From contig AYNO01000005.1 in NCBI GenBank assembly GCA_000500915.1, positions 1 to 58,581 on the forward strand: a stretch of DNA of 58,581 nt, written 5' to 3'. The DNA comes from Rhodobacter sp. CACIA14H1. GTDB lineage: Bacteria; Pseudomonadota; Alphaproteobacteria; Rhodobacterales; Rhodobacteraceae. This document shows positions 1 to 8,320 of this stretch, one piece after another. The notes under the pieces are model-generated. The model ran no database searches and was not told the DNA's origin. It saw only the letters and a list, made by a program, of their open reading frames with translations. Within the stretch, counting starts at the first letter, position 1, and each line of letters begins with the position of its first letter. Position numbers and translations under genes: made by a program.

Positions 1-20
1 TTATGTGGCGCGCCACATAA
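1..20. repeat. Perfect 20-bp palindrome at the window edge
   Basis: The first 20 bases read identically on both strands, with GGCGCGCC at the centre. The palindrome begins within the HNHP codons of radC and replaces the expected motif. It may be a fold-back assembly artefact at a contig end, a joined adapter, or the edge of an inserted element. The sequence beyond position 1 is needed to decide. Confidence 0.7.
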
Positions 21-640
21 TGGATCAGGATCAGCGCCGTCGCCCCCAGTTCCAGCGCCCGCTTCACCACCTCGCGCGGATAGACCGGCACATGGTCCAC
101 CGTGCCCTTCGCCTGTTCCTCATCCGCGATCAGCACATTCTTGCGGTCAAGGAACAGGATGCGGAAATGCTCCGTCTCGGCATGGGACATGACCGTATGG
201 CAGTAATCCAGCAGCGCCTGCCAGGAGGACAGGACGGGCCGCTGCATCACGCGCGACCGCGCCATGCGCTGCGCCACGACCTCCATCAGCTTCAGCTCCG
301 TCACCACGGCCTCGCCCACGCCATGCACCTGCATCAGCCGGGCCTTGGGCGCCGAAACCACCCGCGCCAGATCGCCAAAGCTGTCCAGCAGCCGACGCGC
401 CAGTGGCTTGACGTCCTGCCGCGAAATGGCGCGGAACAGCACCATCTCCAGCACCTCGTATTCCGCCAGACCCGCCCCGTCGGTGTCGCGGAACCGTTCC
501 CGCAGCCTTTGCCGGTGGTCCCCGATATAGCTGGGCAACCGCCCCGCCGCATTGACGGGGGCGGCCTGCACAGCCTCGTCCCCGTCCCCGAAAGGGAACA
601 GCGGCAAAGGCGATTCGCGGAAATGGGCAACCTGTTTCAT
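1..640 (-). CDS. radC: RadC/MPN-domain DNA repair-family protein, C-terminus missing
   Basis: Reading on the minus strand from ATG at 640 gives MKQVAHFRESPLPLFPFGDGD, then a UPF0758/RadC-like protein. A helix-hairpin-helix-type segment (LMQVHGVGEAVVTELKLMEV) precedes the JAB1/MPN core (HFRILFLDRKNVLI, then VPVYPREVVKRALELGATALILIH). About 213 codons lie in the window. The family normally continues HNHPSGDP with the metal-binding histidines; here the frame instead reads HYVARHI and runs off the edge. The departure coincides with the 20-bp palindrome at 1-20, so the 3' end is truncated, interrupted or artefactual. It lies downstream of dnaJ, behind a hairpin terminator. RadC proteins are widely annotated as DNA repair proteins, but their biochemical role is unsettled. 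Family assignment is confident; the state of the 3' end is not. Confidence 0.85.
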   Translation of the reverse strand, partial: MKQVAHFRESPLPLFPFGDGDEAVQAAPVNAAGRLPSYIGDHRQRLRERFRDTDGAGLAEYEVLEMVLFRAISRQDVKPLARRLLDSFGDLARVVSAPKARLMQVHGVGEAVVTELKLMEVVAQRMARSRVMQRPVLSSWQALLDYCHTVMSHAETEHFRILFLDRKNVLIADEEQAKGTVDHVPVYPREVVKRALELGATALILIHYVARHI

Positions 641-682
641 GCGGCCAGCATCGCAGCCATTCATGAACAGGAATTTAACGGC

Positions 683-708
683 AAAGGGCCGCGCAATGGC
701 GGCCCTTT
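683..708 (-). terminator. Hairpin terminator after dnaJ
   Basis: A perfect 10-bp inverted repeat (AAAGGGCCGC / GCGGCCCTTT) with a 6-nt loop begins 3 nt past the dnaJ stop codon. The T-run after it is short. It separates dnaJ from radC and probably terminates or attenuates dnaKJ transcription. Confidence 0.7.
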
Positions 709-710
709 CC

Positions 711-1865
711 TCAGTTCTTCATCCCGTCCCAGAAGCCCTTCACCTTGGAAAAGAAGGTCTTTCCTTCTGGGTTGTTCTCTTCGCTCAGCTTCTCGAACTC
801 CATCAGAAGCTCGCGCTGCCGCGCCGTCAGGTTGACCGGCGTCTCGACGGCCAGTTCCAGCACCATGTCACCGACCCCGCCGCCGCGCAGCGCGGGCATC
901 CCCTTGGCGCGCAGGCGCATCTGCTTGCCCGTCTGGGCGCCGGCAGGCACCTTCACGCGGGACCGCCCGCCGTCGATCGTGGGCACCTCCACCTCGCCGC
1001 CAAGGGCAGCGGTGGTGATGCTGATCGGCACGCGGCAGAACAGGTGGACCCCGTCGCGCTGGAAGATCGGGTGATCCTTCACCTCGATGAAGATGTACAG
1101 GTCGCCAGAGGGCCCGCCCCGCAACCCCGCCTCGCCCTCGCCGGCCAGACGGATGCGCGTGCCGGTTTCCACCCCTGCCGGAATGTTCACCGAAAGGGCG
1201 CGTTCGCGTTCGATCCGCCCCGAACCGGCGCAGGACCGGCAGGGATTCTTGACGATCTGTCCCATGCCGTTGCAGGTCGGACAGGTGCGTTCGACGGTAA
1301 AGAAGCCCTGCTGCGCCCGCACCTTGCCCATGCCGGAACAGGTGGGGCAGGTCACAGGTTCCGCACCGCCCTCGGCCCCCGTGCCGCGACAGGTGTCGCA
1401 GGCGACAGAGCTGGGCACGTTGATCGTCTTCTGCACGCCCTGATGGGCCTCTTCCAGCGAAACGCGCAGGTTATAGCGCAGGTCCGACCCGCGCTGCGCC
1501 CGCGACCGGCCACCGCCGCCGCGCCCGCCGCCCATGAAATCGCCGAACAGGTCTTCGAACACATCCGAAAACGCGCTGGCGAAATCCGCATTCCCGCCGC
1601 CAAAGCCCTGCGCCCCGCGCCCGCCGCCGCCCATCCCGCCTTCGAAGGCGGCATGGCCGAACCGGTCATAGGCCGCCTTCTTGTCGGCGTCCTTCAGCAC
1701 GTCATAGGCTTCGTTCACTTCCTTGAACTGCGCCTCGGCATTCGGGTTGTCAGAGTTGCGGTCGGGGTGCAGCTCCTTCGCCTTCTGGCGATAAGCCTTC
1801 TTCAGCTCGTCCGCCGAAGCCCCGCGCGCGACACCAAGCACATCATAGTAATCTCGTTTTGCCAT
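711..1865 (-). CDS. dnaJ: Chaperone protein DnaJ (Hsp40)
   Basis: A 384-residue type I Hsp40 co-chaperone that stimulates the ATPase of DnaK and delivers unfolded clients. The J domain fills residues 1-70, with the HPD motif at 33-35. A Gly/Phe-rich linker follows ([20 protein letters not shown]). The zinc-binding centre has all four CxxCxGxG repeats ([32 protein letters not shown]). The C-terminal substrate-binding domain is complete. The start chosen is the ATG of [12 protein letters not shown], the usual family N-terminus; an upstream in-frame ATG would add only three residues. It follows dnaK by 77 bp, which contain a stable hairpin, and is cotranscribed with it. Confidence 0.97.
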   Translation of the reverse strand: MAKRDYYDVLGVARGASADELKKAYRQKAKELHPDRNSDNPNAEAQFKEVNEAYDVLKDADKKAAYDRFGHAAFEGGMGGGGRGAQGFGGGNADFASAFSDVFEDLFGDFMGGGRGGGGRSRAQRGSDLRYNLRVSLEEAHQGVQKTINVPSSVACDTCRGTGAEGGAEPVTCPTCSGMGKVRAQQGFFTVERTCPTCNGMGQIVKNPCRSCAGSGRIERERALSVNIPAGVETGTRIRLAGEGEAGLRGGPSGDLYIFIEVKDHPIFQRDGVHLFCRVPISITTAALGGEVEVPTIDGGRSRVKVPAGAQTGKQMRLRAKGMPALRGGGVGDMVLELAVETPVNLTARQRELLMEFEKLSEENNPEGKTFFSKVKGFWDGMKN

Positions 1866-1895
1866 CCGGGACAAAACCCCCTCTCAGAACCGGGT

Positions 1896-1923
1896 GGGGG
1901 CGGTCCGTTGCCGAACCGCCCCC
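1896..1923 (-). promoter_or_regulatory. Intercistronic hairpin between dnaK and dnaJ
   Basis: GGGGGCGGT and ACCGCCCCC form a 9-bp perfect stem around a 10-nt loop between the dnaK stop and the dnaJ start. No T-run follows in the direction of transcription, so it looks like a processing, stability or attenuation element that sets the dnaK:dnaJ ratio, not a full terminator. Inferred from sequence only. Confidence 0.5.
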
Positions 1924-1942
1924 CTTTCCGATCCGCGCGGTG

Positions 1943-3850
1943 TCACTTCCGCTTGTTTTCGCCAAGATCCTCGAAGTCGGCATCGACGATGTCGTCATCC
2001 ACCGGCCGCGGCCCGTCCTCGTCCTTGCCATCGGCTTCGGACTGGCTGGCCTTGTAGATCGCCTCGCCCAGCTTCATCGCGGCTTCGGTCAGGTTCTGGA
2101 TCGCGCCCTTGATCTTGCCCGCATCTTCGCCCTTCAGCGCCTCTTCCAGAGGGGCCATGGCGAATTCGATGGCTTCGACCGTGGACGGATCGACCTTGTC
2201 CCCATGCTCCGACAGCGACTTCCTGGTCGAATGCAGCAGGCTTTCGCCCTGGTTCTTGGTTTCCACCAGTTCCTTGCGGGCGCGGTCCGCGTCGGCATTC
2301 GCCTCGGCGTCCTTGATCATCTTCTCGATATCGTCATCGGACAGACCGCCCGACGCCTGGATCGTGATCTGCTGCGACTTGCCGGTGCCCTTGTCCTTCG
2401 CCGAAACGGACACGATGCCGTTGGCGTCGATGTCGAAGGTCACTTCGATCTGCGGCATGCCGCGCGGCGCGGGCGGGATGTTTTCCAGATTGAACTGGCC
2501 CAGCATCTTGTTGTCCGCCGCCATCTCGCGCTCGCCCTGGAAGACGCGGATCGTCACCGCGTTCTGGTTGTCCTCGGCGGTCGAGAAGATCTGGCTCTTC
2601 TTCGTCGGGATCGTGGTGTTGCGGTCGATCAGGCGGGTGAAGACACCCCCCAGCGTCTCGATGCCCAGCGAAAGCGGCGTCACGTCCAGCAGGACCACGT
2701 CCTTCACGTCACCTTGCAGGACGCCCGCCTGGATCGCGGCACCGGCGGCCACGACTTCATCCGGGTTCACGCCCTTGTGGGGTTCCTTGCCGAAGAACTT
2801 CGTCACTTCCTCGATCACGCGCGGCATCCGCGTCATGCCGCCGACCAGCACCACCTCGTCGATGTCGGACGTGGACAGACCGGCATCCTTCAGCGCGGCG
2901 GCGCAGGGCTTCATCGACTTCTTGATCAGGTCATCGACCAGCGATTCCAGCTTGGCCCGCGTCAGCTTCACCACAAGGTGCAGGGGCTGGCCGGTGTTCT
3001 TGTCCATCGAAATGAACGGCTGGTTGATTTCCGTCTGCTGGCTGGACGAAAGCTCGATCTTCGCCTTTTCGGCCGCTTCCTTCAGACGCTGAAGCGCCAT
3101 CTTGTCCAGCGTCAGGTCAACGCCATGCTCTTTCTTGAACTCGTCGGCCAGATAGCTGACGATCCGCATGTCGAAGTCTTCGCCACCAAGGAAGGTGTCG
3201 CCGTTGGTGGACTTCACCTCGAACAGGCCGTCGTCGATCTCAAGGATCGTGATGTCGAAGGTGCCGCCGCCAAGGTCATAGACCGCGATCGTCCGCGTTT
3301 CCTTCTTGTCCAGACCATAGGCCAGCGCGGCGGCGGTCGGTTCGTTGATGATCCGCAGCACTTCCAGACCGGCGATCTTGCCCGCGTCCTTCGTGGCCTG
3401 ACGCTGGGCGTCGTTGAAATAGGCGGGCACCGTGATGACGGCCTGCGTCACCGGCTCGCCCAGATAGGACTCGGCGGTTTCCTTCATCTTCTGCAGGATG
3501 AAGGCGGAAATCTGCGACGGCGAATACTTCTCGCCGCGCACTTCGACCCATGCGTCGCCGTTGCCGCCGTTGATCACCTTGTAGGGGATGTTCTTCTGGT
3601 CCTTCGTCACCGCCGGGTCGTCATGGCGGCGCCCGATCAGGCGCTTCACGGCAAAGACGGTGTTGGCGGCGTTGGTCACCGCCTGACGCTTGGCAGGCTG
3701 GCCCACCAGACGTTCGGTTTCGGTGAAGGCGACGATGGACGGCGTGGTGCGCGCGCCTTCCGAGTTTTCGATGATGCGGGGCTGCGACCCGTCCATGATG
3801 GCCACGCAAGAGTTCGTGGTCCCGAGGTCAATCCCGATGACTTTGGCCAT
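1943..3850 (-). CDS. dnaK: Molecular chaperone DnaK (Hsp70)
   Basis: A 635-residue Hsp70, the normal length. It folds and protects cytoplasmic proteins in an ATP-driven cycle with DnaJ and GrpE. The nucleotide-binding domain starts with [13 protein letters not shown] and carries the other two family signatures ([13 protein letters not shown] and [11 protein letters not shown]). The linker ([16 protein letters not shown]) leads into the beta-sandwich substrate domain and helical lid, and the C-terminal tail is acidic ([20 protein letters not shown]). The start codon is preceded by a purine-rich site (AAGAAGAGG). It heads the dnaK-dnaJ operon. A heat-shock-like promoter lies about 115-145 bp upstream. 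Nothing unusual in the protein. Confidence 0.98.
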   Translation of the reverse strand: MAKVIGIDLGTTNSCVAIMDGSQPRIIENSEGARTTPSIVAFTETERLVGQPAKRQAVTNAANTVFAVKRLIGRRHDDPAVTKDQKNIPYKVINGGNGDAWVEVRGEKYSPSQISAFILQKMKETAESYLGEPVTQAVITVPAYFNDAQRQATKDAGKIAGLEVLRIINEPTAAALAYGLDKKETRTIAVYDLGGGTFDITILEIDDGLFEVKSTNGDTFLGGEDFDMRIVSYLADEFKKEHGVDLTLDKMALQRLKEAAEKAKIELSSSQQTEINQPFISMDKNTGQPLHLVVKLTRAKLESLVDDLIKKSMKPCAAALKDAGLSTSDIDEVVLVGGMTRMPRVIEEVTKFFGKEPHKGVNPDEVVAAGAAIQAGVLQGDVKDVVLLDVTPLSLGIETLGGVFTRLIDRNTTIPTKKSQIFSTAEDNQNAVTIRVFQGEREMAADNKMLGQFNLENIPPAPRGMPQIEVTFDIDANGIVSVSAKDKGTGKSQQITIQASGGLSDDDIEKMIKDAEANADADRARKELVETKNQGESLLHSTRKSLSEHGDKVDPSTVEAIEFAMAPLEEALKGEDAGKIKGAIQNLTEAAMKLGEAIYKASQSEADGKDEDGPRPVDDDIVDADFEDLGENKRK

Positions 3851-3964
3851 GATATGCTACCTCTTCTTTCGGCGATGTTGTGGGGCAGGACCCTTGCAAG
3901 GCATCCGTCCCCGATCCCAAGTGCATCCGGGGCAGGCGGCCCGCCCGGTCCCGGCTTCGGGCTG

Positions 3965-3994
3965 TATATAAGGGGGGGGCCGTGGGGCTGCAAG
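3965..3994 (-). promoter_or_regulatory. Predicted RpoH (sigma-32) promoter of dnaK
   Basis: On the minus strand CTTGCAG (3988-3994) is followed after 12 nt by CCCCTTATATA (3965-3975). This resembles the heat-shock consensus CTTGAAA / CCCCATNT. The location, upstream of dnaK in the divergent dnaK-alkB interval, fits. Spacing is at the short end and the start site is unproven. Confidence 0.5.
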
Positions 3995-4038
3995 CGGCGC
4001 ACCGGTCCGATTTTACCGGAATGCGAAGGAGTGGGGCG

Positions 4039-4669
4039 ATGACCGGACCGATCGACATCAGGGGCTTCCTCTACTGGCCCGCCCTTCTGGATCATACCGC
4101 GCAGGAACGGCTCGTGGCCGACCTGCGCAAGGTCGTCGCCGCCGCGCCGCTCTATGCCCCCGTCACCCCCCGGCGGGCGGCCGATGAGCGTGCGCATGAC
4201 ATCCGCAGGCCGCCTCGGCTGGATCACCGACAGGCATGGCTACCGATACGAACCGCGCCACCCCGGCGGCCAGCCATGGCCGCCGATACCCCCCGCCATC
4301 CTGACGCTCTGGCGCGACCTGACAGGGCTGTCCCGCGACCCCGACTGCTGCCTCGTCAACTTCTACGGCGAAGGCGCCAAGATGGGCCTCCATCAGGACC
4401 GCGACGAAGGCGACTTCTCCTTCCCCGTCCTCTCCGTCTCGCTGGGGGACGAGGCGCTCTTCCGCATCGGCGGCACCGACCGCAAGGACCCGACCGAAAG
4501 CCTCTGGCTGAAATCCGGCGATGTCCTGCTGATGGGCGGCAGCGCCCGCCTCGCCTGGCACGGCATCGACCGGCTGCGCTTCCGCTCCTCGCGCCTTCTG
4601 CCGGGCGGCGGGCGCATCAACCTGACCCTGCGCGTCGTGGAACCCGTCAGCGACCCATCGACCAGCTGA
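4039..4669 (+). pseudogene. alkB: AlkB-type 2OG-Fe(II) dioxygenase, frame broken by one extra base
   Basis: Two reading frames together encode one AlkB-family alkylation-repair dioxygenase of about 203 residues. Frame 1 starts at ATG 4039 behind GAAGGAG (MTGPIDIRGFLYWPALLDHT to LYAPVTP). The rest, from GRPMSVRMTSAGRLGWITDR to the stop at 4669, is one frame over. The switch falls at a run of six C at 4166-4171; removing one C restores the full protein. The active-site residues are all in the downstream part: H-x-D (LHQDRDE), the distal His (AWHGID) and the 2OG-binding N-x-R (RINLTLR). The enzyme family removes alkyl groups from N1-methyladenine and N3-methylcytosine. The break may be a homopolymer sequencing error or a genuine mutation. 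Its 3' end overlaps the convergent permease gene by 23 bp. Confidence 0.85.
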
Positions 4670-5471
4670 CCGATGCCTTCTTGCCCGTGTAATATTCCCC
4701 GATCAGCCCCAAGGTCAGACAGGCCAGCATCACATAGATGGGGTATTCCAGACTGGTATAGCGCGGCGCGTAGTTCAGGAAGATGTAACCCCGCCCCTGA
4801 TCGATGATGTGGAACAGCGGGTTCCAGTCAAAGAAGGCCAGCACCGCCGTCGGCATCGCATTGGCCACGAACATCTTGCCCGACGCGATCATGTTCAGCC
4901 GCATGTAGATCTGCGCCACCGTCCCGAAGAACCGCGGCTGCCACGGCATCGCGGCCCGGATCATCAGCCCGATGGCAATCCCCGACCCCCAGGCCAGCAG
5001 CAGCATCCCCAGCATCCCGACCGGTTCGTCGAAATACAGCGGCGCCACGATCGCGTGGTAGATATAAAGGATCACCCCCGCCGAAAACACCTGCACATAC
5101 AACGTGCCCAGCGCCGCCGCCCCGATGGCGATCAGCGTGTTCATCGGGGCATGCTTCATGATGGCCGATGTCGGCCCGTCGGCCTTCATCACGGCACCCA
5201 GCGTCTTAACATGCGTCATGAACATGAAGATGCCGGACATCAGGAACAGGATGTAATCGCCCCGGATGGCATTCCCCCGCGCACCGGCAAAGGTGAACAT
5301 CAGGTAGAACCCGGCGATCATCACGGCCGACTGGAACAGGTTGATCACCAGCCCCATCACCGCGCTGGTATGGGTCATGCGCACATTGTGGACGGCACCG
5401 TGGAACACCAGTTCCAGCATCCCCCACGCTGTCCGCGCCTTCGTTCTCCTGACATCGGCCCGAAACCGCAC
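4647..5471 (-). CDS. Polysaccharide-type ABC transporter permease (KpsM/ABC-2 family)
   Basis: A 274-residue inner-membrane protein with about six hydrophobic segments (for example AVMGLVINLFQSAVMIAGFY, YILFLMSGIFMFMTHV, MLACLTLGLIGEYYTGKK). The arrangement and the C-terminal IGEYYTGKK are typical of ABC-2 permeases exporting capsule or other surface polysaccharides. No matching ATPase gene lies in the window, so the partner must be elsewhere. The start used is GTG at 5471; ATG at 5420 is a possible alternative. It faces away from cysQ-kdsB, leaving a 129-bp divergent promoter interval. Substrate is unknown; the adjacent glycan-precursor and glycosyltransferase genes make a cell-surface polysaccharide likely. 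Confidence 0.8.
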   Translation of the reverse strand: MRFRADVRRTKARTAWGMLELVFHGAVHNVRMTHTSAVMGLVINLFQSAVMIAGFYLMFTFAGARGNAIRGDYILFLMSGIFMFMTHVKTLGAVMKADGPTSAIMKHAPMNTLIAIGAAALGTLYVQVFSAGVILYIYHAIVAPLYFDEPVGMLGMLLLAWGSGIAIGLMIRAAMPWQPRFFGTVAQIYMRLNMIASGKMFVANAMPTAVLAFFDWNPLFHIIDQGRGYIFLNYAPRYTSLEYPIYVMLACLTLGLIGEYYTGKKASVSWSMGR

Positions 5472-5600
5472 GCTGTCCGCCCTCGCACCCTTGCCGACCC
5501 GCGCAGGACTGCTTGCCGTTTCCGCGCCTGCGGATGATAAGGCGCACGGTCCGTTTGTTCAACTGCGGCGCGTTCCGCCGCCCCGAAACCCGAGGTTTCC

Positions 5601-6395
5601 ATGGATTTCGCCACGCTCGTCCCCGTCATCCGCCGCCTCGCGCTCGAAGCGGGAGACCGCATCCTCGCGGTCTATGACGGCCCTGATTTCGAGGTGAAGT
5701 CGAAATCCGACGCCTCCCCCGTGACCGAGGCCGACGAAGCCGCCGATGCCCATATCTCCGCCGGCCTCCGCGCCGCCTTCCCCGACGTGACGCTCATCAC
5801 CGAGGAACAGTCCGACAGCCACGCCCTGTCCGCCCGCACCTTCCTGATCGTGGACCCGCTGGACGGCACCAAGGAATTCGTGCAGCGCCGCGGCGATTTC
5901 ACCGTCAACATCGCCTATGTGCAGGACGGCATCCCCCTGCGCGGCGTCGTCTATGCCCCGGCCAAGGGCAGGCTCTTCTACACCCTCCCCGACGGCACCG
6001 CGGTCGAGGAGACGGGCCCCTTCGACAAGGCCACCCCCGGCCCGACCCGCCCGATCCGCGTATCGACCCCCGACAACGGCGCCCTGATGGTCGTCGCTTC
6101 CAAATCCCACCGCGACCAGGCCACCGATGACTATATCGGCCGGTACGCCATCCGCGATGCCGCCAGCGCGGGCTCCAGCCTGAAATTCTGCCTCGTCGCC
6201 ACCGGCGAGGCCGACCTCTACCCCCGCATCGGCCGGACGATGGAATGGGACACGGCAGCCGGCGATGCCGTGCTGCGCGGCGCGGGCGGGCGGGTCGTCC
6301 ATTTCGACACGCATCTGCCACTGGAATATGGCAAACCGGGCTGGGCCAACCCTTTCTTCATCGCCTACGCACCGGGCGTGGAGCTCAAGAAATGA
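5601..6395 (+). CDS. cysQ: 3'(2'),5'-bisphosphate nucleotidase CysQ
   Basis: A 264-residue inositol-monophosphatase-superfamily enzyme. The metal-site motifs are complete: EE at residues 68-69 (ITEEQSD), DPLDGTKEF starting at 85, and MEWDTAAGDAVL near 214-225. The extension of the second motif to DGTKEFVQRRGDFTVNIA is diagnostic of CysQ. It hydrolyses PAP (3'-phosphoadenosine 5'-phosphate) to AMP, removing the inhibitory by-product of PAPS-using sulfotransferases and PAPS reductase. It overlaps kdsB by 4 nt (ATGA), so the two are translationally coupled. A predicted sulfotransferase about 6 kb downstream gives a local source of PAP. Other family members act on inositol phosphate or histidinol phosphate, but the motif favours CysQ. 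Confidence 0.88.
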   Translation: MDFATLVPVIRRLALEAGDRILAVYDGPDFEVKSKSDASPVTEADEAADAHISAGLRAAFPDVTLITEEQSDSHALSARTFLIVDPLDGTKEFVQRRGDFTVNIAYVQDGIPLRGVVYAPAKGRLFYTLPDGTAVEETGPFDKATPGPTRPIRVSTPDNGALMVVASKSHRDQATDDYIGRYAIRDAASAGSSLKFCLVATGEADLYPRIGRTMEWDTAAGDAVLRGAGGRVVHFDTHLPLEYGKPGWANPFFIAYAPGVELKK

Positions 6396-7189
6396 CTGTT
6401 CTCATAGCAATTCCCGCACGTTACGCCTCCACCCGATATCCCGGAAAGCCGCTGGTGGAACTGGCCGGACCCGATGGCCGCAAGACCCTCATCCGCCGCT
6501 CGTGGGAGGCGGCGATGGCCGTCCGCGGCGCCGACCGCGTCGTCGTCGCCACCGATGACGACCGCATTGCAGACCACGCCACCGCCTTCGGCGCCGAAGT
6601 GGTGATGACCTCCTCCGACTGCCAGAACGGCACCGAACGCTGCGCCGAAGTCGCTCGGAAACTGCCGGGTTTCGACATCGTGGTGAACCTGCAGGGCGAC
6701 GCCCCGCTGACGCCCGCATGGTTCGTCGAAGACCTCGTCGCGGGCCTGCGTGCCCGCCCCGAGGCCGAAATCGCCACGCCTGTCCTGCGCTGCGAAGGCG
6801 CAATGCTTGCCAAACTGCTGGAAGACCGCCGCCATGGCCGCGTCGGCGGAACCACCGCCGTCTTCGGTGACGGGGGGCGGGGGCTCTACTTCTCGAAGGA
6901 AGTCATCCCCTATACCGGCCGCACCTACGGCGATCACGAACCGACGCCCGTCTTCCACCATGTCGGCGTCTATGCCTACCGCCCCGCCGCGCTGGCCGAC
7001 TACCCCGGCTGGCAGGCCGGCCCGCTCGAACAGCTCGAGGGGCTGGAACAGCTCCGCTTCCTGGAAAACGGGCGCAACGTCCTCTGCGTGCAGGTCGAAT
7101 CGCGGGGGCGTCAGTTCTGGGAACTGAACAACCCCTCCGACGTTCCGGTGATCGAGGCGATGATGGCCGACATGGCGGGGCAGGGGTGA
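6392..7189 (+). CDS. kdsB: 3-deoxy-manno-octulosonate cytidylyltransferase (CMP-Kdo synthetase)
   Basis: A 265-residue enzyme, near the usual length. It activates Kdo with CTP to CMP-Kdo for LPS inner core or Kdo-linked capsule. The N-terminus has the nucleotide-binding signature IPARYASTRYPGKPL; VVNLQGDAPL carries the catalytic acidic region; SKEVIPYTGR and GVYAYRPAAL are family-conserved. The start ATG overlaps the cysQ stop (ATGA). The usual product-binding stretch is slightly altered (GDAPLTP where many KdsB read GDEPLIP), which is also seen in shorter-acyl-sugar cytidylyltransferases, so a related sugar acid is possible. kdsD, the Kdo pathway isomerase, lies about 10 kb away. Confidence 0.88.
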   Translation: MTVLIAIPARYASTRYPGKPLVELAGPDGRKTLIRRSWEAAMAVRGADRVVVATDDDRIADHATAFGAEVVMTSSDCQNGTERCAEVARKLPGFDIVVNLQGDAPLTPAWFVEDLVAGLRARPEAEIATPVLRCEGAMLAKLLEDRRHGRVGGTTAVFGDGGRGLYFSKEVIPYTGRTYGDHEPTPVFHHVGVYAYRPAALADYPGWQAGPLEQLEGLEQLRFLENGRNVLCVQVESRGRQFWELNNPSDVPVIEAMMADMAGQG

Positions 7190-7406
7190 CGGATTGGCAT
7201 TTTCCCGCCGCAGGGCCGTCCCATTCCCGACATTTCCCGCTGCAATGCAGAAGGTGTTATTGATTCCGCCCGTTCGGCACCATGACGTCAATTCCATCCA
7301 CGGGAAAACGCTGCTAACTTGGCGCGGGCGCCCTGCGCCCTGTGTTGCAAGGCAGGTGTCTGTGGTTCTTTTTCCGGCTCGCGCCGGAATATGATTGGGT
7401 GAAGAA

Positions 7407-8300
7407 ATGAAGATCAGGAAGGTCACGAAGGCCGTCTTTCCGGTGGCAGGTCTCGGAACACGGTTCCTCCCCGCCACGAAATCCATCCCCAAAGAAATCA
7501 TGACACTGGTTGACCGCCCGCTGATCCAGTACGCGATCGACGAGGCGCGCGCGGCGGGCATCAAGGAATTCATCTTCGTCACATCGCGCGGCAAGTCGGC
7601 GCTCGAGGATTACTTCGACAACGCCCCCGAACTGGAAAGCGCCCTGCGCAAGTCCGGCAAGGACGACCTTCTGGAAATCCTCAAGGAAACCAACATGGAT
7701 AGCGGCGCCATCGCCTACATCCGCCAGAACCGCCCGCTCGGCCTCGGCCACGCCGTCTGGTGTGCCCGCCGCCTGATCGGCAACGAACCCTTCGCCGTCC
7801 TGCTGCCCGACGACGTCATCGCCGCCGAAAAGCCCTGCCTCCAGCAGATGGTCGAAGCCTATGAACAGACCGGCGGCAACATGGTCGCCGCAATGGAAGT
7901 CGCGCCGGAACGGACGAAATCCTACGGCGTGCTCGACATCGACGAAGACATGGGCTCCATCGTCAAGGCCAAGGGCATGGTCGAAAAGCCCGCGCCGGGC
8001 ACCGCGCCGTCCAACCTCGCCGTGATCGGCCGCTACATCCTGTCGCCCAGGGTCCTGACCAACCTCAACCGCATGAAGCAGGGCGCGGGCGGCGAAATCC
8101 AGCTGACCGACGCCATCGCCGAGGAAACCGCCGAAGGCCGCGTCTTCGGCTACCGCTTCCGGGGACAGCGCTACGATTGCGGCTCCAAGGCGGGCTTCCT
8201 GCAGGCGACCGTCGCCTTCGGCCTGTCCCGCCCCGACCTGCGCGACGAATTCGCCGCCTATCTGGACGAAATGGTCGCAGTCCAGAAGGCCGCCCAGTAA
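7407..8300 (+). CDS. galU: UTP-glucose-1-phosphate uridylyltransferase
   Basis: A 297-residue enzyme that makes UDP-glucose, the glucosyl donor for LPS, exopolysaccharide and periplasmic glucans. The signature GLGTRFLPATKSIPKE lies near residues 14-29. VDRPLIQYAIDEA, GLGHAVWCAR and LPDDVI are all present. The ATG at 7407 gives the usual start MKIRKVTKAVFPVAGLGTR; a TTG four codons earlier is less likely. About 217 bp separate it from kdsB, leaving room for its own promoter. The following glycosyltransferase begins 20 bp after its stop, so they are probably cotranscribed. Confidence 0.95.
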   Translation: MKIRKVTKAVFPVAGLGTRFLPATKSIPKEIMTLVDRPLIQYAIDEARAAGIKEFIFVTSRGKSALEDYFDNAPELESALRKSGKDDLLEILKETNMDSGAIAYIRQNRPLGLGHAVWCARRLIGNEPFAVLLPDDVIAAEKPCLQQMVEAYEQTGGNMVAAMEVAPERTKSYGVLDIDEDMGSIVKAKGMVEKPAPGTAPSNLAVIGRYILSPRVLTNLNRMKQGAGGEIQLTDAIAEETAEGRVFGYRFRGQRYDCGSKAGFLQATVAFGLSRPDLRDEFAAYLDEMVAVQKAAQ

Positions 8301-8320
8301 CCGCCTCCACCGGCCGCGCG

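Noticed and set aside
3880-3900. Second RpoH-like promoter CTTGCAAGG...CCCCACA closer to dnaK
   Set aside because: Spacing between the two boxes is only about 8 nt, too short; the upstream candidate fits better.
1859-4042. A 727-codon frame antisense to dnaK
   Set aside because: Same codon-bias effect; dnaK on the other strand is complete and the antisense product matches nothing recognisable.
7395-7406. TTG start four codons before galU ATG
   Set aside because: The ATG gives the family's usual N-terminus; nothing supports initiation at TTG.
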